A stretch of DNA of 64,000 nucleotides from Acanthosepion esculentum (GCA_964036315.1 OZ038500.1:63160749-63224748); one strand, 5' to 3'; positions 46,805 through 49,298 are shown, counted from the first letter of the stretch. A program made the numbers and translations. The notes: generated by a model from the sequence alone, not told the origin.

Positions 46805-48953
46805 TATCACAATATTTTTATAAATATTGTAAAATTCTAAAATTAAATGATAATACTATTGCATATATGCAGTCTTAAGTTATTAAGGAAATTAAGTTAA
46901 TGGCATTTTAGGCTTCCTCCTTGTGAATAAGAGTTCACTTTTTGAATAATAAGAATTATATGTTATGGGCGGGGAATCAGGATTTTAGAGATGCTTAGGT
47001 GGGGCATGGCCAGAAAAGATTAGGAGCCACTGGTTTAGACATTTTGGAATAAGATGGATGCTATGTATGACATCCGTATGAGAGTCTAGATCTGATGAGG
47101 CTATTTAAGAACTCGAGTTCTTAGGTTAATGTTTGGGTTTTGTAGCAACTTGCGGTGTTGGACAAAACTTGCCATAGAACTATCAAATCAAACAATAGTT
47201 TCCAGCATTTTTAGGCAGATAATCAAATTAATAAGTGGAGGCGACCATATAGGATTAACCAGTCAGAAGCTGGGAGGATCAAACTCCCTATTTCATCTTA
47301 ATAGTTATGATGAGGATAGCCGTTTCCATACAGGAAACATTGTCATTGACTGAACAGTTAGTGTTACTTTGAGTTGAAATTTATAAAATCATTCTTTTAA
47401 AACAGTTTTTCAGAAAATTAGACTTCTTAAGTCGATTAATTGTTATCACTTTTTCTCGTATTGATGGGAGTTTCCATCCTAACCTTTTGTTTATCGTAGT
47501 GTAAAATGTCAACATCTTGATTATATCATTATTTTCCCTTTTAGTTACAACTGCCATCCATTTTGCTGCTGTTAGAAGTCTTCAAGTGATGTACGATGTT
47601 TTTGTTATTTGGTACAGTTCTTTGTGATTCTGTCATGCCAGTCTATAAGGTCTAATGAAGCATTGCCTTCTTTAATACCATTTATTTCATTGGAACCATT
47701 TTTAATCATTGATCTAAGAAAATGGTTGCATATAGCAGATAGTTTAGGCATTTCTGAGTGAACTGAATACCATGCATATCCATGTAAGAGTCTAGATTCG
47801 ATGAGCCTATTTAAGAACACGACTCGAGTTCTTTGGTTAATGTTTTCGTTTTCTAGCATTTTGCAGTGTTGGACAAAAGTAACCATAGAACAGCTTATTC
47901 TATGCTCGATTTACTTACCTCCTATACTAAATTGCAGTAGACCTACAGGATTTATATTCGAACTATTGTCCTCACCTTTGTTGTTTTTATCACAACATTT
48001 CGGCCGTTTTACCCTTCGGCCTTTCTCAGCTGTATATTGATCTGGTTAATAATAAGGTTTGTGAATTTGGTGACGTAGTGGTTGTGAGTTCAATATATAT
48101 ATAAAGTAGTGTAGAAAGTCAACATCTTGTCATTATTTTCTCTTCAAGTTACATGTGCTATCCATTTTAGTTGTTGATGCTGTTGGAAGTCTTCAAGTGA
48201 TGCGGTTTTTACTATTTGGTACAGTACTTTGTAATTTTGTAGTGCCAGTCTATAGGGTCTGATAAAGGACAGTCTTCTTTAAGACCTAAAGTATTCATTC
48301 ACTTGAACCTATTTTTATTCAGTGATAGGAGAAAACGGTTATATATCACTGATTGTTTAGATATTGTTGAATGAGTTGGATACCATGTACTGCATCCATA
48401 CAAGAGTCTAGATCTGACGAGCCTATTTAAGAACATGACTTGAGTTCTTTGGTTAATGTTTTGGTTTTCTAGCATCTTGCAATGTTGGACAAAACCAATA
48501 AGATGAAGACAGAAAATAATATCTAATTTTGGGATTCAAATAATCAATCGCTGTATGTCGTGAAAACTTATTTTCATCTGGCGAACAAAACAACTTTGCT
48601 GTGATATTTTTATTTTTTAGTTTTTGTCTCAGAATTTCTACCACTTGACTTTGTTCATCTTCAAAGAAAGAAAAAATGGCGACGTTTTTATTGATTATCA
48701 TTTCATTAAATCTCTTTCAAGTTTTCCCTCTCGTAATTTAATTTCTCTTTCAGCGTTTTCCCGATCGCTGACTTCAACAGGCAATCATCATCGTCATGTC
48801 AGTGCACAGGGCTATAAAACCAAACAGCCTCGTTCAAAATCTGCCTCGGCTTTGATGCACACTGCAACTCCCAGCAAAACCTGGCTCAACAGCTCCAAGA
48901 TGCCAACATTCCAAAGATCAAAAACAGTTCACGAAGAAATCTTTCCTGCCTAA
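2624..48953 (+). CDS. ANKAR: ANKAR-like armadillo-repeat gene, 3' half (10 exons, partial at 5' end)
   Basis: Join 2624-3040, 4375-4474, 9821-9968, 12850-13006, 18411-18572, 21811-22040, 24667-24825, 39316-39743, 44985-45037, 48754-48953. All junctions are phase-consistent and give 684 residues (residue 1 is split with an upstream exon) plus a stop at 48951-48953. Residues 1 to about 585 are armadillo repeats of about 42 residues, seen from recurring patterns such as G(A/G)(I/L)PALVxLL and helix-3 segments like AAxALxxLA. Residues about 588-612 carry the signature [20 protein letters not shown], which I recall as typical of ANKAR C-termini. The last 65 residues are basic and Ser/Arg-rich. The ankyrin repeats lie upstream, outside the window. 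ARM solenoids are protein-binding scaffolds, and ANKAR's molecular role is poorly known. An alternative is another ANK/ARM fusion or a long ARMC3/4-like protein. The ARM call is secure; the ANKAR name is likely. Confidence 0.88.
3041..3500. other. Intron start, nothing recognised
   Basis: This is the 5' part of the 1.3-kb intron between exons 2624-3040 and 4375-4474. It is AT-rich, with no conserved element that I recognise. Short ORFs at 3348-3618 run into the adjacent tandem repeat and are not credible proteins. Confidence 0.5.
3505..3906. repeat. Tandem repeat of about 105-117 bp, 3.5 copies
   Basis: Four starts of ATCATGGCTCTCCACAATTT or its variants occur near 3508, 3625, 3730 and 3840. 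Each is followed by TCCTATTTTTTGTAGCTCTTA-like and CCATCCATTTATA-like blocks. Related single fragments occur at about 13998-14040 and 15715-15750, so the unit was probably recruited from a dispersed mobile element, possibly an RTE 3' region. Confidence 0.8.
3907..4374. other. Intron 3' part, nothing recognised
   Basis: AT-rich intron sequence leading to the polypyrimidine tract (TTACTTTTTCAG) of the next exon. I see no repeat family or ORF in it. Confidence 0.5.
4375..4474 (+). CDS. ANKAR: ANKAR exon: Ala-rich ARM helix block
   Basis: The acceptor CTTTTTCAG follows a good pyrimidine tract, and the donor is GTAAGT. It enters in phase 1 and leaves in phase 2. It encodes residues 140-172: [20 protein letters not shown] is a typical ARM helix-3 segment, rich in small residues, and [11 protein letters not shown] leads into the next repeat. 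It is too short to stand out as an ORF. It is supported by reading phase with both neighbours and by the continuity of the ARM period. Confidence 0.92.
4475..5550. other. Intronic region with a minor tandem repeat
   Basis: Positions 4640-4985 hold degenerate repeats about 40 bp long, with a roughly 115-bp higher period. They are built from GTCAAAATGGTAGATATA, AAAAAAGTAGACCCAG and CCAGTTTTATACAAG. The rest (to 5550) includes a short TA-rich run at 5490-5520. No genes are visible. Confidence 0.55.
5553..6010 (+). mobile_element. Internally deleted mariner element
   Basis: A TA target dinucleotide at 5551-5552 is followed by TTAGGTTGACACATAAGTAA, a classic mariner-type terminal inverted repeat. 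From about 5715 the sequence encodes a decayed transposase C-terminus. LLHDN-like [12 protein letters not shown] precedes ILELGW-like (5775-5795) and YSPD-like blocks, and the end reads as a YIDLLENGK-type terminus. The N-terminal two thirds of the gene are missing and no right-hand inverted repeat is visible. It is a dead copy in the 5.3-kb intron. Confidence 0.7.
6011..6440. other. Intronic sequence, nothing recognised
   Basis: AT-rich sequence between two transposon remnants. A weakly GC-richer stretch around 6000-6070 has no recognisable family assignment. Confidence 0.4.
6442..6840 (-). mobile_element. Transposon N-terminal ORF, Helitron-like style (129 codons)
   Basis: The minus-strand ORF opens [20 protein letters not shown] and continues with a charged, Arg/Ala/Glu-rich segment including [19 protein letters not shown]. 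The short basic start plus AREAE-type repeats resembles the N-termini I associate with Helitron Rep/helicase polyproteins and similar selfish ORFs. A similar ORF is at 16719-17085. No Rep or PIF1 helicase motifs are visible, so the family is a guess; the mobile origin is more secure. Confidence 0.4.
7140..7626. mobile_element. Direct pair of transposon 3'-end-like repeats with internal (CA)n
   Basis: Two copies of about 170 bp, at 7157-7330 and 7466-7626, share ATTTGGACTCAAAAC, GAAGAATTATCTATCAAA, AAAACTGTGGAAA and CATAAACAACATCCGATCAC. A (CA)n tract then leads to ACATTTTGAGA and TTATAGATATAGAT. The spacer 7331-7465 differs. The shared architecture suggests the terminal part of one mobile element inserted or duplicated twice. 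It may belong with the Helitron-like ORF to its left. Confidence 0.6.
7260..7306. repeat. (CA)n microsatellite
   Basis: A CA run of about 47 bp with one GACA interruption, inside the left member of the direct repeat pair. Confidence 0.95.
7640..9370 (-). mobile_element. CR1/Jockey-type LINE 3' part, split by a solo LTR
   Basis: On the minus strand the 9370-to-9151 part encodes decayed [11 protein letters not shown] and [19 protein letters not shown] followed by [10 protein letters not shown]. After the inserted LTR, the reading resumes at 8115 with [24 protein letters not shown] (near 8054), [15 protein letters not shown] and [11 protein letters not shown] (to about 7690). These match, block for block, the + strand LINE at 246-1770. 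The protein continues exactly across the insertion, which fixes its borders. Several frameshifts and stops show it is dead. Confidence 0.85.
8116..9146. mobile_element. Solo LTR (1,031 bp) nested in the LINE
   Basis: The element starts TGTTGCGGACC and ends ATATATCCCACA, the TG...CA termini of a long terminal repeat. It is flanked by the 4-bp target duplication AGCT (8112-8115 and 9147-9150). Removing it and one AGCT restores the LINE reading frame. Inside are two direct copies of about 111 bp starting at 8351 and 8462 (GAAGACCTTCAGTAA...), and an AATAAA at 8907-8912. It is richer in CpG than its surroundings. No internal gag/pol is present, so it is most simply a solo LTR left by LTR-LTR recombination. 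A 4-bp duplication is compatible with Ty3-like or BEL-like families. Strand is undetermined. Confidence 0.8.
9440..9745 (+). mobile_element. tRNA-derived SINE, family A
   Basis: A B-box-like GGGTTCGAATTCC at 9476-9488 is preceded by a degenerate tRNA-like head. Family blocks follow: CATTCACTTA, GGGAAAGGTATGAAT, CCCAGCTATGGGTAAATAG, ACTGGTCTACTGCAGAAAGA and ATGATCGCC. Homologous copies sit at 18719-18905, 49873-50070 and 57719-57990, all in the same orientation. The family resembles the Pol III SINEs widespread in cephalopods. Confidence 0.75.
9821..9968 (+). CDS. ANKAR: ANKAR exon: one armadillo repeat
   Basis: The acceptor is TTTCTTAATTTGCCAG and the donor GTGAGG. It enters in phase 2 (the Leu codon split CT|G with the exon at 4375) and leaves in phase 0. 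It encodes residues 173-222. [19 protein letters not shown] and [20 protein letters not shown] form one nearly canonical ARM repeat, and [10 protein letters not shown] begins the next. Confidence 0.95.
9969..10795. other. Intronic sequence with a weak internal duplication
   Basis: Blocks around 10320-10470 and 10560-10640 share words such as GAATAATGTGTTGTGC/GAATGTGCTGCACC, suggesting an old duplication of an unrecognised repeat. There is no credible gene. Confidence 0.4.
10800..11150 (-). mobile_element. tRNA-derived SINE, family C
   Basis: On the minus strand a tRNA-like head at 11150-11075 has an A-box-like GGCACAGTGGATAAAGGCG and a B-box-like GAGTTCAATACCC. The body carries GGTTCAGTTCGAAATTCC, CACCTGAAGAAGGCCGGAGC and ACGTTGTGACAAATATGG. 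Related copies are at 14240-14400 (-), 14660-14955 (+), 47950-48110 (-) and 53785-54410 (-). Confidence 0.8.
11151..11483. other. Intronic sequence, possibly decayed transposon
   Basis: No family is recognised. Text such as GACTCATGATTTGTCATCTG suggests decayed coding sequence of a mariner-like transposase on the minus strand, but I cannot align enough of it to claim it. Confidence 0.25.
11484..11640. repeat. Dispersed repeat shared with the 3' splice site region at 39178-39290
   Basis: The stretch shares TATAACTTAGTGTGCATG, CTTCACTCTG/GATTCACTCTG, GTACTTTAG and CATTACC-A-AGCAACAG with 39178-39290. It is a short dispersed repeat of unknown class, present once in each of two introns of the same gene. 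Confidence 0.65.
12119..12560. repeat. Tandem repeat of about 190 bp, 2.3 copies
   Basis: TCTTTTGAACA(G/A)A, TTTGG(T)TTTC(T)GGT-CTTCTAA, TCTAATGTCTCTG(G/A)CTAAA and CTCAATAGGAGTA(A/G)AT recur at 12119-12240, 12240-12430 and 12430-12560. The identity of the unit is unknown. Confidence 0.75.
12562..12625 (+). mobile_element. LINE 3' terminus fragment
   Basis: TTAGTGGCATTATTGCCTTT followed by CTTAGGGTGAATTGATTAAA matches the 3' end of the LINE ending at 61146 (TTAGTGGCTTTATTGCC and TTGGGGTGAAATGATAAA). Only the terminal 60 bp are recognisable. Confidence 0.55.
12850..13006 (+). CDS. ANKAR: ANKAR exon: armadillo repeat with Trp-containing helix
   Basis: The acceptor is TTTCTCTTTCCAG and the donor GTAAGT. 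Entry is phase 0 and exit phase 1. It encodes residues 223-274. [20 protein letters not shown] is an ARM helix 3, and [20 protein letters not shown] starts the following repeat. The upstream ORF extension (12664-12849) is intron and is not coding. Confidence 0.95.
13007..14235. other. Intronic sequence with an unassigned minus-strand ORF fragment
   Basis: Between 13291 and 13606 the minus strand reads, across two frames, segments such as [20 protein letters not shown] and [19 protein letters not shown]. The charged, non-host-like composition suggests a mobile-element ORF; I do not recognise the family. The rest (13620-14235) is AT-rich, with a fragment near 13998-14040 related to the tandem unit at 3505. 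Confidence 0.35.
14240..14400 (-). mobile_element. SINE family C, 5'-truncated minus copy
   Basis: ATTTCTGAGATGACGTATTA, CCTCATCTTTGTTGCCATA, ACGTTTCTGCTGTTGTATG and CTCCGGCCTTCTTCAGGTG match the copy at 10800 in the same orientation. The tRNA-like head is absent. Beyond it, 14404-14515 (+ strand) shares AATCAGCACATATTCTAGGC and GACCAAGCATAGAAATGAAT with the reverse complement of about 54548-54640. Confidence 0.75.
14660..14957 (+). mobile_element. SINE family C, full-length plus copy
   Basis: A tRNA-like head (GGCACACTGAATAAAGGCAT, then GAGTGTGAGTTCAATAG) is followed by GGAGATAACTGATAACTGAC, the AGTCTACCCCAG block, CCACCTGAAGAAGGCCGGAG and CAATGGCCAAAACGTTGTAA. It faces the minus copy at 14240-14400 in inverted orientation, 260 bp away, in the same ANKAR intron. 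Confidence 0.85.
14958..15757. other. Intronic sequence, nothing recognised
   Basis: AT-rich sequence with poly-A and poly-T runs. The ORF at 15107-15493 has no recognisable domain and no splice or codon support, so I treat it as chance. Confidence 0.4.
15758..16330 (-). mobile_element. RTE-type LINE C-terminal fragment with a tandemly duplicated tail
   Basis: The minus strand encodes [40 protein letters not shown] and [18 protein letters not shown], the conserved region after the RT domain in RTE-like endonuclease-reverse transcriptases. Its terminal segment is duplicated in tandem: 15760-15902 and 15903-16044 share TATGTCCTGTGAGTATCAAT, TTTGGAAATTTCAACTATCG and TTAAGTAGAAGTGTCCTTTT. Further degenerate pieces of the same family and strand are at 17250-17350, 18020-18260 and 22760-23130. 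Confidence 0.8.
16395..16660 (+). mobile_element. RTE-type LINE fragment, inverted relative to its neighbour
   Basis: The plus strand encodes [20 protein letters not shown], a broken [20 protein letters not shown] and KMG, homologous to the minus fragment ending 65 bp to the left. The two are arranged tail-outward as an inverted pair. Confidence 0.75.
16719..17085 (-). mobile_element. Transposon N-terminal ORF, similar in style to 6442-6840
   Basis: From 17083 on the minus strand: [12 protein letters not shown], an in-frame stop, [20 protein letters not shown], then [20 protein letters not shown] and [15 protein letters not shown]. The basic, Ala/Arg/Glu-rich repeats resemble the ORF at 6442-6840 and Helitron-type N-termini. 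No catalytic domain is visible, so it is a fragment. Confidence 0.4.
17086..18410. other. Intron filled with LINE debris
   Basis: Positions 17250-17350 and 18020-18260 are minus-strand RTE fragments (AGTGTCTTTCTAGTTTCTGT, AGTTTCTGGAAGGCTTCTTT). Positions 17370-17640 (GATGGTTGCTCCTTGTCATG, GTCCAATGACTCTGAGAGCA) look like a LINE 5' or untranslated region on the plus strand. Positions 17680-17960 are unassigned. No host exon could be placed here. Confidence 0.5.
18411..18572 (+). CDS. ANKAR: ANKAR exon: armadillo repeat
   Basis: The acceptor is TTCTTGTTGAG, an unusual GAG 3' splice site after a weak pyrimidine tract; the donor is GTAAGT. Entry and exit are both phase 1 (split Gly codons). It encodes residues 275-328: [20 protein letters not shown] then [20 protein letters not shown] and [14 protein letters not shown]. 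The phase agreement with both neighbours outweighs the weak acceptor. Confidence 0.92.
18719..18905 (+). mobile_element. tRNA-derived SINE, family A
   Basis: AGTTCAAATTCCAG is the B-box-like segment. The copy shares CATTCACTTACAC, GGAAAGGTATGAATTC, CCTAGCTATGGGTTAAATAG and TGGAAAAATCATTGCTTTTC with the copy at 49873-50070. Confidence 0.75.
18940..19334 (-). mobile_element. Tc1/mariner-like transposase N-terminus and terminal repeat
   Basis: The minus-strand ORF from about 19242 reads [56 protein letters not shown] and [16 protein letters not shown]. This is a helix-turn-helix DNA-binding N-terminus of a DDE-type transposase, followed by the usual linker into the catalytic core. The core is missing. 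The outer end at 19334 reads (minus strand) GGGTGTTCCAATAACTTGGA next to a (TA)n tract. The same end and N-terminus recur at 63810-63990. Confidence 0.75.
19335..19389. repeat. (TA)n microsatellite
   Basis: A TA run of about 55 bp between a transposon terminus on the left and a SINE on the right. Confidence 0.97.
19394..19810 (-). mobile_element. tRNA-derived SINE, family B, copy 1
   Basis: Shared blocks with the next copy, in order: GGCCACTCATATTCGAGG, CCCGTCTACTAAGGCAA, CATTTGTGTTTATTCAACAC, GAGCCCACCTGTGGTTTATA, GTTACAGTTTCTGGGAAA and CATGATCAACAATTTGAACG. Orientation is deduced from the copy at 19900-20375, whose right end carries the tRNA-like head. Confidence 0.8.
19900..20375 (-). mobile_element. 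tRNA-derived SINE, family B, copy 2 with tRNA-like head
   Basis: The body matches copy 1. The right end, read on the minus strand, is GGGCGTGTGTGGTTAAAACA followed by GACCTGGGTTTGAATCTCAC. This is an A-box/B-box arrangement of a tRNA-derived Pol III promoter, so transcription would run leftward. It is reminiscent of octopus OR-type SINEs; that name is from memory, not a search. Confidence 0.82.
20438..20880 (-). mobile_element. Mariner-like transposase N-terminal remnant
   Basis: The minus strand encodes [32 protein letters not shown] and MET-KQW: the first helix-turn-helix of SETMAR/mariner-type transposases in a decayed frame. The left edge GATGCTCCAAAAGTAATGCA resembles a terminal repeat of such elements. 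Confidence 0.55.
20881..21180. other. Intronic AT-rich sequence, nothing recognised
   Basis: Contains a short GT-rich run near 20897-20935 and AT-rich stretches. No gene or repeat family is recognised. Confidence 0.5.
21185..21690 (+). mobile_element. LINE polyprotein C-terminal remnant
   Basis: The plus strand encodes, with one frameshift near 21430, [38 protein letters not shown] and then [40 protein letters not shown] and [13 protein letters not shown] recognise this as the segment that follows the reverse transcriptase in a widespread invertebrate non-LTR family. It ends about 120 bp before an ANKAR exon. Confidence 0.7.
21811..22040 (+). CDS. ANKAR: ANKAR exon: two armadillo repeats
   Basis: The acceptor is TATATTGCAG and the donor GTAAGA. 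Entry is phase 1 (split Gly) and exit phase 0. It encodes residues 329-405. [20 protein letters not shown] starts a canonical repeat, [20 protein letters not shown] is its helix 3, and [13 protein letters not shown] begins the next. Confidence 0.95.
22151..22770 (-). mobile_element. Mariner fold-back element with arms of about 170 bp
   Basis: A TA at 22149-22150 precedes TGAGGGTAGGTAAAAAATTA, a mariner-type terminus. Arms 22191-22360 and 22594-22770 are imperfect inverted copies (for example CACACCAGTTTTCTTGCTGC near 22275, with its complement near 22665). Between and within the right arm, the minus strand encodes a decayed transposase N-terminus: [37 protein letters not shown] and TSTTDEKIQ. 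The left arm re-encodes [11 protein letters not shown] in the opposite direction. The element is therefore two 5' ends joined head to head. Confidence 0.75.
22771..23140 (-). mobile_element. RTE-type LINE fragment
   Basis: TTTGCTTATTTTCCAGAAGG, CTTCTTTCACTATTCTGATA and CAACCATACATTCTGTCTTC match the antisense of the RTE segment at 55745-56120 (region encoding KTEYI...IQRRI). It is the same orientation as the fragments at 15758 and 18020. Confidence 0.65.
23317..24365. repeat. (GATA)n-rich tract containing a 600-bp tandem duplication
   Basis: Runs of GATA/GACA with ATGAATAGATTGAG interruptions fill 23317-23780, 23995-24165 and 24239-24365. The (TA)n run 24171-24239 is embedded. A unique core of about 235 bp at 23758-23990 recurs at 24360-24596 with about 90% identity by eye (GTCAGTTGCAACATTT, CAACAATCTGTTGATGTTGA, GGTGCCCATGGCATGT, AATAGACAAACTTTTCTAAT). 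This shows the whole tract was duplicated as a unit. Confidence 0.85.
24667..24825 (+). CDS. ANKAR: ANKAR exon immediately upstream of the giant array
   Basis: The acceptor is CTTTATTTCAG and the donor GTATTT, weaker than the other donors. Entry and exit are phase 0. It encodes residues 406-458: [40 protein letters not shown] and [13 protein letters not shown], one ARM repeat and the start of the next. Read-through would add [12 protein letters not shown] and stop at 24862-24864. The following intron is 14,490 bp, mostly satellite. Confidence 0.94.
24842..24911. repeat. 70-bp flank copied at both array edges (left copy)
   Basis: This segment and 37518-37587 are identical except for about two substitutions (for example GATATTTT versus GATACTTT). 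Both lead directly into a satellite monomer. The left copy is contiguous with the ANKAR exon downstream region, so it is the original and the right one is derived. Confidence 0.92.
24912..37704. repeat. 12.8-kb tandem satellite array, 57/54-bp monomers (about 225 copies)
   Basis: Monomers follow each other head to tail without spacers. A typical 57-bp unit is 25416-25472 and a typical 54-bp unit is 25140-25193. The two differ by a GAT deletion in TATGATATG. Variable positions (TTCAGG/TTTAGG, GGAGG/GAGAGG, AATACC/AATGTC, CCT/ACT) occur in ordered blocks. Frame-breaking indels are few: poly-T at about 27331, a 1-bp loss near 28433, an added A in CCTTAAAAACTGG at five places, and a loss near 35504. 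The array sits inside an ANKAR intron, 86 nt after the 5' splice site. Long ORFs inside it are a by-product of the period. No transposase, terminal repeats or target duplications are visible, so it is a minisatellite and not a classic transposon. Confidence 0.97.
37518..37587. repeat. 70-bp flank copy at the right edge of the array
   Basis: A copy of 24842-24911 interrupting the array. It is followed by two diverged monomers (37588-37704) carrying TATGTGGTTCAGG in place of TATGTTGTTCAGG, the last one strongly degenerate (AATTATAACAATAAATG). Confidence 0.92.
37705..38676. other. Intronic sequence, nothing recognised
   Basis: AT-rich unique-looking sequence between the array and the next repeats. 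The ORF at 37830-38099 lacks any domain or splice support. Confidence 0.45.
38677..38800. mobile_element. hAT-like transposon end
   Basis: TTAGACCAGAGGTTCTCAAC followed by a purine-rich AGAGAGGGACATCC segment resembles the left terminus of hAT-type non-autonomous elements. No matching right end or target duplication was found. Confidence 0.35.
38905..39175 (-). mobile_element. CR1-like LINE 3' end
   Basis: Read on the minus strand, the segment encodes [31 protein letters not shown] and KNLNTM, the C-terminus after the RT domain, then runs through the 3' untranslated region. It terminates in TTGGGGTGAAATGATTAAAA-like sequence at 38905. Related copies are at 43014, 50740 and 59360-61146. Confidence 0.75.
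39178..39290. repeat. Dispersed repeat abutting the 3' splice site
   Basis: A copy of the repeat at 11484-11640. Its right edge is about 25 nt before the AG of the next exon, so the branch point probably lies in or beside it. Confidence 0.65.
39316..39743 (+). CDS. ANKAR: ANKAR exon: terminal armadillo repeats and conserved linker
   Basis: The acceptor is GTACTTTTTCAG. The donor at 39744 is GTTGGT, weak but required: ending at 39743 leaves phase 2 and splices to a Cys codon at 44985. The next GT (39748) would give an immediate stop in the following exon. It encodes residues 459-600: [60 protein letters not shown] and [20 protein letters not shown], then [16 protein letters not shown] and [13 protein letters not shown]. 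Intron retention would end the protein 15 residues later, at 39789. Confidence 0.93.
39744..39935. other. Intron start, nothing recognised
   Basis: Short unique-looking stretch, partly T-rich, before the 680-bp tandem repeat. Confidence 0.4.
39940..42165. repeat. Three tandem copies of a unit of about 680 bp, with an inverted terminal copy
   Basis: Units begin near 39945, 40623 and 41303 with GGTCGATTTTGGAAGC-like sequence. They share TTGCACTCAATTTGAAAGTT, AATTTACTGAAGCTTTACAA, ACCTTCATTTACTTCAAAGG and GAAGTTATACTGAACAATTT. At 42117-42165 the head appears inverted (CAAACCCCAACTTTTCCATC then AAGTGCAATGTTGATTTTC), so the block may be a TIR-bearing non-autonomous DNA transposon multiplied in tandem. 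No transposase is seen. Confidence 0.8.
40121..40161. repeat. Perfect 18-bp inverted repeat with 5-nt loop
   Basis: Left arm 40121-40138 (TTCATAAGGCTGTGCTAT), loop CAGTT, right arm 40144-40161 (ATAGCACAGCCTTATGAA). The two sister copies of the 680-bp unit lack the left arm. Confidence 0.95.
42170..43010. other. Intronic sequence, weak duplication
   Basis: Segments near 42262-42325 and 42946-43005 share TTTTGGAAG(C/T)AGA and GTGCATT(C/T)AGC...CTGTAAAT, indicating an old dispersed repeat. The remainder is unassigned. Confidence 0.4.
43014..44090 (-). mobile_element. CR1-like LINE 3' part, hosting a SINE insertion
   Basis: The 3' end at 43014 (TCATTTCACCCCAAGCAAGG, with CACAAGGGGTTAAGGGTTAA) matches the termini at 38905 and 50745. 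Upstream on the minus strand the sequence is decayed coding region (for example AGTACTACATTTATATTC near 43437 and CTCTAGACCAGACATGGCA near 43938). The SINE at 43642-43924 splits it. The upstream limit is uncertain. Confidence 0.6.
43642..43924 (+). mobile_element. Dimeric tRNA-derived SINE, family D, with 10-bp target duplication
   Basis: Two related units in tandem (43642-43800 and 43801-43924). Each has an A-box-like GTGTAATGGTTAGCAAGCTT (second unit GCAAAC) and a B-box-like GAGTTCGATCC (first copy GAGTTAGATCC), then GGCCTTGTGCCACATCTAAG. TATAGCAGAA flanks the pair at 43632-43641 and 43925-43934. A monomer of the family is at 55298-55425. Confidence 0.85.
44091..44984. other. Intronic AT-rich sequence, nothing recognised
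   Basis: Contains a short TATATA run at 44296-44310 and repeated ATTTTTATAGTA / ACATTTTATAGTA words at 44430-44550, but no recognisable family. It ends with the strong pyrimidine tract of the next exon. Confidence 0.5.
44985..45037 (+). CDS. ANKAR: ANKAR 53-nt exon with conserved C-terminal signature
   Basis: The acceptor is TTTTTTACATCTCAG and the donor GTAAGC. It enters in phase 2 (completing Cys) and leaves in phase 1. It encodes residues 601-618, [24 protein letters not shown] directly after GLPS from the previous exon is the strongest family-specific mark in the window. Confidence 0.92.
45038..46082. other. Intron with a weak repeat of about 90 bp
   Basis: Positions 45728-45950 hold three degenerate units with TTGGCTCACTGGACAATTTC, CAGCTCACGGTTAATTTCTG and TTTCTTCTTCCTCAG. 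The remainder is AT-rich and unassigned. Confidence 0.45.
46083..46103 (+). CDS. ANKAR: Candidate 21-nt ANKAR microexon
   Basis: A long T tract and GTTAG precede CTGGTGATTGTCATCTTTGTG, which is followed by GTAAGAT. The 21 nt enter and leave in phase 1, so inclusion inserts seven residues (AGDCHLC, with the first codon G|CT) between the GGRPVIP linker and the basic tail without altering the frame. Skipping also keeps the frame. It is predicted from splice signals and phase only; chance occurrence is possible. Confidence 0.45.
46514..47032. mobile_element. hAT-like MITE (519 bp) with 8-bp target duplication
   Basis: The left end is CCGTGGTTCCCAAAGTGGGA; the right end read on the opposite strand is CAGTGGCTCCTAATCTTTTC. 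Both resemble the CAGTGGTTCCC termini of hAT elements. Target duplications GTGTAGAC (46506-46513) and GTTTAGAC (47033-47040) differ by one base. The paralogous fragment at 47728-47755 preserves the empty site (GATAGTTTAGGCATTT). A (TA)n run of about 69 bp lies inside. No coding capacity remains. Confidence 0.85.
46734..46802. repeat. (TA)n microsatellite inside the MITE
   Basis: An uninterrupted TA run of about 69 bp. Confidence 0.97.
47530..47890 (-). mobile_element. RTE-like LINE fragment B
   Basis: The minus-strand ORF at 47886-47605 reads [40 protein letters not shown] and [18 protein letters not shown]. This is the post-RT segment with its RTR..FLNRL...SRL.YG core. Fragment C repeats it about 590 bp downstream in the same orientation. 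Confidence 0.75.
47950..48112 (-). mobile_element. SINE family C, partial
   Basis: ATTCGAACTATTGTCCTCAC, CACAACATTTCGGCCGTTTT and CCTTCGGCCTTTCTCAG match family C. GTGACGTAGTGGTTGTGAGT near the right end is a remnant of the head. Confidence 0.65.
48115..48495 (-). mobile_element. RTE-like LINE fragment C
   Basis: ATTTTGTAGTGCCAGTCTAT, AGGGTCTGATAAAGG and CATCCATACAAGAGTCTAGA match fragments A and B in the same order and strand. It lies 260 bp upstream of the last ANKAR exon. Confidence 0.7.
48754..48953 (+). CDS. ANKAR: ANKAR last exon: basic tail and stop codon
   Basis: The acceptor is TTTCTCTTTCAG. It enters in phase 1 and ends at TAA 48951-48953. It encodes residues 619-684. [18 protein letters not shown] and [20 protein letters not shown] are basic and Ser/Thr-rich, probably disordered, and [23 protein letters not shown] closes the protein. 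CpG density is higher than in the introns, as expected of coding sequence here. I see no AATAAA in the first 350 nt after the stop, so the poly(A) site is not located. Confidence 0.9.
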
Positions 48954-49296
48954 CAAAATGTTCAGCTAAAATCTGACGAAAACGAAGCATGTAGGTAGAT
49001 AGATGCTAGAGTAAGACAGAAAAGGGGAAGCTGTCTGAAGTTATGAGTTGGAATATACTGTTATTCTGCTTGTTTTTAGGTATGACTGTTACGCATTGCA
49101 AATATGACCAGACATGATGACCATCGTTCAACCGACACCATGAAAGTGTCTGTCACCAGAGTATATCAACAACGTTATGTCTTAATATTAACCCTTTCTG
49201 TCTTTCTTTCTTTCTTTCTAACTTATCTTTTAGTCATTTTCTTTATAATTTTATATTTATATTTAAATTTATTTTGTTTAATTCATACACAAATTG

Positions 49297-49298
<2 letters not shown>
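48954..49298 (+). other. Presumed ANKAR 3' untranslated region
   Basis: Follows the stop codon without recognisable repeats. No canonical AATAAA or ATTAAA is visible, so the 3' end cannot be placed. It ends at a (TA)n tract. Confidence 0.4.

Larger units (their letters stand above)
46395..47175 (-). mobile_element. RTE-like LINE fragment A, split by a hAT-like MITE
   Basis: On the minus strand the outer parts (47033-47175 and 46395-46513) match fragments B (47530-47890) and C (48115-48490), for example GTTAATGTTTGGGTTTTGTA and AAACAGTTGTATACAGCTGA. The insertion 46514-47032 separates the halves. Confidence 0.7.

Noticed and set aside
48624..48753. 5' extension of the last ANKAR ORF as an alternative first exon
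   Set aside because: The segment is intronic AT-rich sequence and carries the pyrimidine tract and CAG acceptor used to join 45037 to 48754.
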